Below are positions 1 to 5,581 of a stretch of 8,966 nucleotides of DNA, piece by piece. The DNA comes from an uncultured Syntrophobacteraceae bacterium. GTDB taxonomy: Bacteria; Desulfobacterota; Syntrophobacteria; Syntrophobacterales; Syntrophobacteraceae. Below the pieces are notes generated by a model, which was given only the letters and a program-made list of their open reading frames with translations, made no database searches and was not told the origin of the DNA. The stretch covers positions 1 through 8,966 of the forward strand of contig CALBZH010000653.1 of the NCBI GenBank assembly GCA_937889795.1, given 5' to 3'. Each line of letters starts with the position of its first letter. The stretch's first letter is position 1. A program made the position numbers and the translations under genes.

Positions 1-695
1 TCGATGTCTCCGTCGTGGGGACACACAAAGCGCGCCACATCCGGGGAGAGGTCCATGAGTGAGCGAATGGCGCGTCTCGCACGCGCAACGCTCCAAGACT
101 CCAAGTAGAGTGCCAGCGCAAACAGGAACGCAACTGACGCCGCCTCCAGCCAGTGCCCGATGCCCAGCGCCCCCGCAACAGCGACCGACATGAGGAGGTT
201 CATATCCGGCGCCATTCGGCGCAGCGAATGATACGCACGGGGCAGAACCGTCCAGCCGCCCGCAAGGATTGCCCCCGCGTAAAGGATCTTGGAAAAGAGT
301 GGGGGCCCATGGGTGGCAGCCAAGTCTTCGGCAAAGGCCTGCAGCCAGCTCCCCGCTTCCATGCCATGACCCAGGACTCCCCCGACTGTCAAAGCACCGC
401 TCAAGAGACACAGAAACAAGCGTCCATGACGCTCCCACGGGGAATCGCTCCCGGGTACTTCAGGACCTTCCGCTCCAGCCTCCCACGGAACTGCTTCCAT
501 TCCCGTCCCTGCCACGGCCTTGACAACGGCAGTTCGGTCGATCTGCCCGCCAGACGAAATGACCGACATTTTCCCGGCAAGCAAATCGAAGGCAAGGTTC
601 AGCTCACCTCCCACAAGGGGTCCAACTTCTCGCTTGAGGACCCCGATTTCGGTGGCACAGCACATCCCCTTAATCCGAAAGTCCATGCGCTCCAT
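1..695 (-). CDS. Heavy-metal translocating P1B-type ATPase, N-terminal part (cut by window edge)
   Basis: I translated this by hand; it gives 231 open codons from an ATG at 695 and continues past position 1. Seen: an N-terminal HMA-type metal-binding domain (about residues 3-68) with GMCCATE at 10-16, then hydrophobic segments at about 92-112, 134-155, 165-185 and 186-200. The stretch PDMNLLMSVAVAGALGIG (163-180), then EAASVAFLFALALYLES and RARRAIRSLM, matches the conserved membrane region before the actuator domain of Zn/Cd/Co/Pb-exporting ATPases. The DKTGT phosphorylation site, the CPx motif and the ATP-binding domain lie outside the window. The HMA site is CCxxE rather than CxxC, a variant known from Zn/Cd pumps such as plant HMA2 and HMA4, so zinc or cadmium export across the inner membrane is more likely than copper (inference). 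An AGGAG at 708-704 lies 8 bases before the ATG and fixes the start. It probably shares a transcript with the upstream AsmA-like gene. Confidence 0.88.
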   Translation of the reverse strand, partial: MERMDFRIKGMCCATEIGVLKREVGPLVGGELNLAFDLLAGKMSVISSGGQIDRTAVVKAVAGTGMEAVPWEAGAEGPEVPGSDSPWERHGRLFLCLLSGALTVGGVLGHGMEAGSWLQAFAEDLAATHGPPLFSKILYAGAILAGGWTVLPRAYHSLRRMAPDMNLLMSVAVAGALGIGHWLEAASVAFLFALALYLESWSVARARRAIRSLMDLSPDVARFVCPHDGDI

Positions 696-703
696 GGGAC
701 ACG

Positions 704-708
704 CTCCT
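704..708 (-). promoter_or_regulatory. Ribosome binding site of the metal ATPase gene
   Basis: On the minus strand the sequence reads AGGAG, then 8 bases, then ATG at 695. It favours this ATG over the next in-frame ATG at 686. The 44-base gap to the AsmA-like stop codon shows no terminator, which fits translation from a shared mRNA. Confidence 0.6.
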
Positions 709-739
709 GACTTCGTCGCTTTCAATGCCTTTTGCTATT

Positions 740-3700
740 TTAATGGTCTGAGTGCGACTCCGGCCACTCTTCTGATGAGGGTGGGGACGATTCGGGCGAC
801 TTTGAATTTCCGAACGGTGAACTGGATGGAGAAACGACCTTCAAGGGAGCCTGAAGCACTTGCTTCATGATGCCAATCAGCTTCGATCCGATCGCGGAGG
901 GCGACATGGGAATGATGCTCGGGTCCGCGATCTCCCCCGAAACCTTCACAGGGACCGAGATCACACCGTCGAACATCCTCCCGATCAAGGGCACGTAACC
1001 GATGAGCTTCTCGAAAGTCCTCAGCGGCGCCAGGAGGACGACCATGTCGACCGTCTGCGTCACAAAATCCACCGTCCCACTCCACACCATCTTCATGCAG
1101 CGACTGTCCACCACCGCTTCATCGAGACTGAGCTTCCCCTCGTCCACTGTCGCCCTCACTTTGATGCCGTCGTAGGCGCACCCCTCTCTGGCTAGGTCCG
1201 GCAGCTGACCGCGGTAGATTTCCGTGACGTTGATGACCGAAAAGATCTTGCTGACGACGTCGAATCGATAGATTCGACCTTCCTTAGCGTCGAATTCCAG
1301 ACTGCCCCGGAGGGACTTGACCAAATCACCCTTTTTCCCTTCGGCTCGCAGCTCCCCGTTGAGGCTAAAGCTGCCGTCGATGATCGCCTTTTTGCCGCCA
1401 AGACAAACGATGCACGGCTCGAGCGGCTCATTCACCGCAGTCGGTTTGGCCATCAAGGAGACCTTGCTCTCGTCCACCAGCAGCTCCCCGGGCAGGGAGA
1501 CCCCGCAGAGCTTTGCATCGGTCGTTTCAACCTTCACCGTACCGGGTTGAAAATGGACATTCCCCTTGAAGGGCGCGAAGACGTATTTCCCATATTCCAG
1601 GCGGTCGAGTTCTACTTTCAAGACGCCAGTCAACGCCAGTCCCATGAACCGGGGGTTGAGGATCTCCGTCGAGACCGTCCCCGGACCCGAGCCGCTCCCT
1701 TTCTCTCCGGACGACCCCTCCTCCGTGGCAGCATCCGTCATCCAGACATAGCTCTCCGACGAAACCGCCATATCCATGGCCAGCCCGTGAGGCGCGAACG
1801 AGAGATTACCCGAAAGATGGAGCGGCGATCCCTCATAAACAACATCCGCGGACTTGATGGTCAGACGCCCCCCCTGGGCATCGAGACTTGCGCGATCGAT
1901 CCGAACGGGTGCCCTGAATTTCCAGAGGGAGTGAAATCCGCTCAGATCCAGCACCCCGGTTGCTGTGCTCCTGACGGGCTCTTCCACAAAAACATTGAGC
2001 CGAAGATCGCCCGTCACGCCACCCTTGAGCAGGTCGTTTTTCTCCAGAAGCTGATCCAGTGTTTTACCCTCCAAACGCCCCTGGAAAGCCAGATCGAGGT
2101 CCCGCTCCCGCACGGTGGCCTTGAGAGCCCCGTCCGACAGCTGGTCCTTCACCGTCAGACGGTTGATCGACCACTGGTCCCTCCCGCGCATGTACTCGAT
2201 CGACGTGCGCACGCCACTCGGCTGGCTCAAATTCCCCTCAAAGCTGACACGCCCGTTTCGCTCCCAGACAAAACGTGACTTGACGAGAGACAAGGGCGGC
2301 TTTGGGCGAAATTCCTGAGGGAGACCAATCAGGTCAACAACCCACTGGGTCGCCTTCGGCCCCACCTCGGCCTCCGCGAACGTCAAATCCGCGGCCATCA
2401 AGCCCGACTGCGTCTTGAGAGCCACGCTCATGCTCACCGCCGCATCCAGGAGGCTCGCCTCACACTCCGAGAGGGTCAGAACCGACGGAGCCCCGAGCAG
2501 CTTGCTAGACTTGACCGTCACCGGCCCCGGGAAAAAGGGCGACTCCACCGTCCCTTGATTGAAATCCCCCTTGACCTCGTATTTCCACTTGGCCGGTTCG
2601 TAAAGGGGCCCCTCTAATTGCGCGGATTGCAGAGTAACCATACCCTTGAGATTCTGGATGTCTGGCAGACCGCGCTTCACCCGCGGGAAAGACGTCAACC
2701 ACGGAAACATTTGATCCAGGAAGATTTGGGCCGGGCTCTCGGACTGAATTTGAATGCGTGAAGAAGGTCCCCAATCGATGGAGACATCAAGGGGAGTCCA
2801 TGACGATCCACCCAAGCTCCCCTCAAATCCATTGATCGCAATGGATTTACCTTCGAAAACCAGGGCCTTACCTTTCACCTCAATGGGGAAAGGCGTGCGC
2901 TGGTACTTACCCTGAAGATTGAATTCACGTGCATCGACCTTGGTCTTCACGTCTTTGACGGTCTCGCCGAGAACGAGCCGTCCCTTCGCCCTGCCCTCGA
3001 TTTCGCTCATGCGATTCAGCTCAACCAAGAAATCCTTGTCTTTGACGGCATGCAAGAGGACGGCGGGCAGTCTTGAGAGGTCCGCATCCACGGCTATGTC
3101 CAGATGGAAAGGACCGTCGCCGCTGGGATCTTTTTCGAGGGCAAGGGTCAAGGAGCCATCGTGGCCGGTCGTGGCTCCCGTATGAGCCTGGAGACGGCGG
3201 CCTTCCAGAATGCCCCCTTCGATAACGGCATCCCCTGTGGCGCCCTCTACCTCGAGGTCGGCTGGCTCGATATAGATGCGTCCATCGACCATACTGCCCG
3301 TGATCGTCACATTCTCAAGCTCCCCGAGCTCATCCAGAGTCTTGTCCTGAACCTGCGCTCGGATCTGAGGAACGCGCCCTCCTTTGACTACCTCGAAGGT
3401 TTTGATTACGCCTCGGCTCTTGCCCGCGAGGACCAGCATGAGCTCACGAACGCCCCCTGCGTCGACGTCCGTCCCATGGACGTCCGCGGAGATCCGAGCG
3501 GTTTGCGGGTCGTACGAGACCGTCCCGGTGACCGAGAGCGCTGGGACCTTGGTCTTCAGGGAATCCAGCGTGAGCTTGAACCCGTCGGGACGCAGGGCGA
3601 TTCCGCCATCGAGACTCGCCTCCTTCAGGAAAGTGGTTCGGTCGCCCACCTTCAAACCGAGCCTGGGAACGGCCGTGCGAAAAGACAGGTCGAGCTCGGC

Positions 3701-4492
3701 GGGTCCCCCGCTGACGAGAAGAACGCTCAGGTTCATCTCGTGCTCAGGAAATGAGAGAGGGTTCTCGGGGTAGAGGATCTGGGAAAGGACGTCCGGGTTC
3801 AGGCCCACAACACTCGTGTAGGAACGACCCTTGAACGTGTCCAGTTCAAAGAAGCCCTCCGAGCTCACCGAACGCCACAGGTTGGAGCCGCACGAATAGG
3901 CCAGGCGCACCTCCTTTCCGTGCCTCACCAAACGCGCCGCAATCTTATCGAAGTGGGCAGCTTGCTGACCATCGATCTGCAGATCGAGCTCGCCGTTTTC
4001 CATGGTGACGACGAGACCTTCGGGCATGGACACCGCTGGTGCCAGCACACCCACAAATCCCCGCCGCATCCCGCCGTGGGTTAGCGCGCCCACTTCTTCG
4101 CCCAAAGTCAACTGCTCCCCCGAGCCGTTTCGCCGCAAAGGGACCGTCAGCTTGGGATTGCTCAAACGGACCCGGCTCATTCGAAGCTGCCCCCGAAACA
4201 AAGGCAGCGCGTCCACCGTAACCCGCACGGATTCAACATCCGCGGCAGAGCCATCGGGGCGGGAGACAACAAGGCTATGGGCTGTGAGGTGCGGTCGGGG
4301 CAAGAGGGAGACGTCCATGGATTCGAAGGACACTTCGCCTGCAACGTAATCTTGGAGTGTCGAAAGTGCCATCTGCCTGACCGCATCCAGGCTTACCAAT
4401 CGCGGCAGAGCCAGCTCCAAAGCCACCAGTAGCACCACGAAAAGCAGGCTCAATGCCGCAAGAACCGTGAATACCCTTCTTAACCTGACCAC
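740..4492 (-). CDS. AsmA/YhdP-like envelope protein (inner-membrane-anchored, lipid-transport type)
   Basis: The product is about 1250 residues and close in length to E. coli YhdP. Seen: a short basic N-terminus (VRLRR), one hydrophobic segment at about residues 5-32, and then a very long stretch of alternating beta-type sequence with no further membrane span. The N-terminal part has the AsmA pattern (VSFESMDVSLLPRPHLTAHS). The last 200 residues fit an AsmA-like C-terminal domain, with a GxVDFxxxxxD stretch (SGTVDFVTQTVDMVV), a PLIGRMFDGVISVPVKVSG motif and DPSIIPMSPSA. A Ser/Pro/Glu-rich tail ends the protein. Family knowledge: such proteins are anchored in the inner membrane, span the periplasm and are linked to phospholipid movement to the outer membrane. 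The reading frame is open up to a GTG at 4546, which has no ribosome binding site. I prefer the GTG at 4492, preceded by GGGAG ten bases upstream, because it leaves only a few basic residues before the membrane anchor. The exact start is uncertain, the family call is good, and equivalence to YhdP itself is not proven. Confidence 0.85.
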   Translation of the reverse strand: MVRLRRVFTVLAALSLLFVVLLVALELALPRLVSLDAVRQMALSTLQDYVAGEVSFESMDVSLLPRPHLTAHSLVVSRPDGSAADVESVRVTVDALPLFRGQLRMSRVRLSNPKLTVPLRRNGSGEQLTLGEEVGALTHGGMRRGFVGVLAPAVSMPEGLVVTMENGELDLQIDGQQAAHFDKIAARLVRHGKEVRLAYSCGSNLWRSVSSEGFFELDTFKGRSYTSVVGLNPDVLSQILYPENPLSFPEHEMNLSVLLVSGGPAELDLSFRTAVPRLGLKVGDRTTFLKEASLDGGIALRPDGFKLTLDSLKTKVPALSVTGTVSYDPQTARISADVHGTDVDAGGVRELMLVLAGKSRGVIKTFEVVKGGRVPQIRAQVQDKTLDELGELENVTITGSMVDGRIYIEPADLEVEGATGDAVIEGGILEGRRLQAHTGATTGHDGSLTLALEKDPSGDGPFHLDIAVDADLSRLPAVLLHAVKDKDFLVELNRMSEIEGRAKGRLVLGETVKDVKTKVDAREFNLQGKYQRTPFPIEVKGKALVFEGKSIAINGFEGSLGGSSWTPLDVSIDWGPSSRIQIQSESPAQIFLDQMFPWLTSFPRVKRGLPDIQNLKGMVTLQSAQLEGPLYEPAKWKYEVKGDFNQGTVESPFFPGPVTVKSSKLLGAPSVLTLSECEASLLDAAVSMSVALKTQSGLMAADLTFAEAEVGPKATQWVVDLIGLPQEFRPKPPLSLVKSRFVWERNGRVSFEGNLSQPSGVRTSIEYMRGRDQWSINRLTVKDQLSDGALKATVRERDLDLAFQGRLEGKTLDQLLEKNDLLKGGVTGDLRLNVFVEEPVRSTATGVLDLSGFHSLWKFRAPVRIDRASLDAQGGRLTIKSADVVYEGSPLHLSGNLSFAPHGLAMDMAVSSESYVWMTDAATEEGSSGEKGSGSGPGTVSTEILNPRFMGLALTGVLKVELDRLEYGKYVFAPFKGNVHFQPGTVKVETTDAKLCGVSLPGELLVDESKVSLMAKPTAVNEPLEPCIVCLGGKKAIIDGSFSLNGELRAEGKKGDLVKSLRGSLEFDAKEGRIYRFDVVSKIFSVINVTEIYRGQLPDLAREGCAYDGIKVRATVDEGKLSLDEAVVDSRCMKMVWSGTVDFVTQTVDMVVLLAPLRTFEKLIGYVPLIGRMFDGVISVPVKVSGEIADPSIIPMSPSAIGSKLIGIMKQVLQAPLKVVSPSSSPFGNSKSPESSPPSSEEWPESHSDH

Positions 4493-4615
4493 GGCGGCGC
4501 GTCTCCCAGCAAGGATGGCAAGCAACGAAATGGACCGTGAACACACGACGGAGGTGTCGGGAGGGCAACATTACGGTTGCAGCAAAACGATTGAATGTCT
4601 CTCGGCATGGGAGGA

Positions 4616-4644
4616 AGAATAGCAGTTTCGCCCAAGTGGGGCAA
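4616..4644 (-). promoter_or_regulatory. Candidate promoter for the AsmA-like gene
   Basis: Read on the minus strand there is a TTGCCC (4644-4639), a 17-base spacer and TATTCT (4621-4616). Each box matches the sigma70 consensus at four of six positions. It would give a 5' leader of about 60 to 115 bases, depending on which GTG starts the protein. It is a weak candidate and could be chance. Confidence 0.3.
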
Positions 4645-4703
4645 TATCTTGCTGGAACAAAAAGGGGGGAGCACGAGGACTCAACCGGACTCAATTGGAT
4701 CCC

Positions 4704-4731
4704 TTGACATCGCCGTTAACCCGGTTACAAT
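4704..4731 (+). promoter_or_regulatory. Sigma70-type promoter of ssrA
   Basis: A perfect TTGACA (4704-4709) is followed by a 16-base spacer and TACAAT (4726-4731), five of six matches to TATAAT. Transcription would begin near 4738, about 20 bases before the mature tmRNA 5' end, leaving a short leader for RNase P to remove. A strong, apparently unregulated promoter fits a highly expressed housekeeping RNA. Confidence 0.8.
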
Positions 4732-4848
4732 TGTGATCAGTCGACGGAATTGCCAATGGGGGCGAAACGGGTTCGACGGGAGTAAAGAAGCTTACGTTGC
4801 ATGCCGAGGTTCCGACTCCTCGTAAAACAGTTGGGCCTAAACACAAAC

Positions 4849-4881
4849 GCAGACGACTACGCGTACGCCGTAGCCGCTTAA
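4849..4881 (+). other. tmRNA proteolysis-tag reading frame (ADDYAYAVAA)
   Basis: Codons GCA to GCT followed by TAA encode ADDYAYAVAA, a standard 10-residue tag ending in the AA required by ClpXP-type proteases. GCA is about 92 nt from the mature 5' end, matching the resume codon at about position 90 in E. coli. The frame stays open upstream (G-L-N-T-N from 4834), so a longer tag starting at GGC cannot be excluded. The position and the common GCA resume codon favour the short form. Confidence 0.85.
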
Positions 4882-4889
4882 GCGGCTAC
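4870..4889 (+). repeat. Perfect 20-base palindrome over the tmRNA tag stop codon
   Basis: GTAGCCGCTT is followed directly by its reverse complement AAGCGGCTAC. The TAA stop (4879-4881) sits at the centre. In the RNA it corresponds to the hairpin (helix 5 type) that normally encloses the end of the tag frame. It is therefore structural tmRNA sequence, not a protein-binding operator. Confidence 0.75.
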
Positions 4890-5157
4890 CGTTCCCCCGG
4901 TCATCTCCCGCGTGGCCGGATGGAGCGTCGACTCAGTGGGATGGTCTTGGGCGGCTTGCCTGCGCTTCCCGAGATGAGATCCAGCAGGCTGGCCAGCGAG
5001 AAACCCTGCCCGCAGGGGGTTCAAGAGGGCGAGAAAACCAAAACTCGGGCTAAGCATGTAGAGACCTAAGTGGAATGCTTTCGGACGCGGGTTCAACTCC
5101 CGCCGCCTCCACCATCATGGCACTAAACCCAGAGGTAGCAAGGGTTCATCTACAAGA

Positions 5158-5226
5158 TCCCACGGTCCCGACCTTGTACACGAGTTTTGGCACAAACTGT
5201 GGCATAAGGTGAGTGGAACCGTGGGA
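5158..5226. repeat. Inverted repeat and TGGCA direct repeat downstream of ssrA
   Basis: TCCCACGGT (5158-5166) and its exact complement ACCGTGGGA (5218-5226) flank 51 bases. Inside are two TGGCA copies 12 bases apart (5188-5192 and 5200-5204), within TTGGCACAAAC and TGTGGCATAAG. The segment lies between the tmRNA 3' end and the integrase-like remnant. I infer possible recombinase arm-type sites of a former integrative element. There is no T-run, so it does not look like a rho-independent terminator. Confidence 0.4.
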
Positions 5227-5382
5227 GATGCTTCCTACCTTCCCAGGCGCCACTCTCCCTTATATTTCCGCATGATTGTACCTCTCGACCTACGCCCAGT
5301 TGTCGCCCTCGGTAGAGAGTTGCGAAAGCCCGCCGAGACGATTCCCCCTTGGGCAGATCCTCAAAAACGATTAAGATCATGA
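5209..5382 (+). pseudogene. Remnant of a tyrosine recombinase (integrase) N-terminus
   Basis: This is an open frame of 57 codons from GTG 5209 (or 53 from GTG 5221) ending in TGA at 5380. Seen: SYLPRRHSPLYFRMIVPLD then LRPVVALGRELRKPAETI. This strongly recalls the arm-binding N-terminus of phage-type integrases, whose usual pattern is Y-L-x-R-R-x-x-x-Y-Y-F-R-R-x-V-P-x-D-L-R-P-x-x-G-R-R-E-L-R-K-S-L. The core-binding and catalytic domains (R...HxxR...Y) are absent, and I find no continuation in the other frames up to 5581. A full integrase is about 350-400 residues, so this is a decayed fragment. Its position just after a tmRNA 3' end, a well-known integration target, supports the call. The match is by eye over about 40 residues and could be fortuitous. 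Confidence 0.5.
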
Positions 5383-5581
5383 ACAGCTCTTGAGAAGAAC
5401 CGCCATCGAGGTCTCGCTTCCTGGCTCGTTCCAGCTAATCCCAGCGATCCAAAAGCGGATCGCGTGGCGGGACTTTTCTCGAACGGAACGCAATTCTTGG
5501 ATCCATTGGCTTAGGGAACATTCGCACCCGCTCTCGGGCTCTTCTACTTTTCGGATCGTGCCCGTATCATGGGAGCCGGAC
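5383..5581. other. Intergenic stretch before the histidine kinase, no clear gene
   Basis: The kinase frame stays open upstream as far as a TTG at 5390, which would add 64 residues (RRTAIEVSLPG... to ...VSWEPD). This extension resembles no domain, has no ribosome binding site, and is bypassed by the well-placed GGGAG before ATG 5582. I see no convincing promoter. It may be decayed island sequence and probably holds the kinase promoter. Confidence 0.4.
5571..5575 (+). promoter_or_regulatory. Ribosome binding site deciding the kinase start
   Basis: GGGAG lies 6 bases before ATG 5582. It selects this ATG over the TTG at 5390 in the same open frame. Confidence 0.6.

Larger units (their letters stand above)
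4758..5114 (+). ncRNA. ssrA: Transfer-messenger RNA (tmRNA, ssrA), one-piece type
   Basis: tmRNA with SmpB rescues stalled ribosomes and tags the unfinished peptide for proteolysis. Seen: the 5' end GGGGGCG (4758-4764) pairs over 7 bp with CGCCTCC (5104-5110), with a G-U wobble at the third pair, the alanine identity element for AlaRS. The discriminator A and a genome-encoded CCA follow (5111-5114). The 5' part has the conserved GGGTTCGACGGG and GCATGCCGAGG followed by CCTCGTAAAA. The T arm is GCGGG-TTCAACT-CCCGC just before the acceptor strand. The length of 357 nt is close to the E. coli molecule (about 363 nt). The reading frame for the tag lies at 4849-4881. It is a single contiguous gene, not the permuted two-piece form. 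Function and boundaries are secure. Confidence 0.97.

Noticed and set aside
131..148. Near copy (16 of 18 bases, including 11 in a row) of the tmRNA 3' end, which could be a second attachment site.
   Set aside because: It lies inside the metal ATPase gene and encodes the conserved EAASVA stretch, on the far side of the AsmA-like gene; GC-rich coincidence is the simpler explanation.
1547..2278. Plus-strand open frame of 243 codons, and several similar ones between 860 and 4349.
   Set aside because: All lie antisense within the AsmA-like gene, have no recognisable domains and are rich in Arg, Pro and Ser, as expected for shadow frames in GC-rich DNA.
4797..5069. Open frames of 72-90 codons across the ssrA gene.
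   Set aside because: They fall within tmRNA structural sequence; only the short tag frame is translated.
5390..5581. 64-residue N-terminal extension of the kinase from a TTG codon.
   Set aside because: No ribosome binding site and no domain similarity, while ATG 5582 has GGGAG at ideal spacing.
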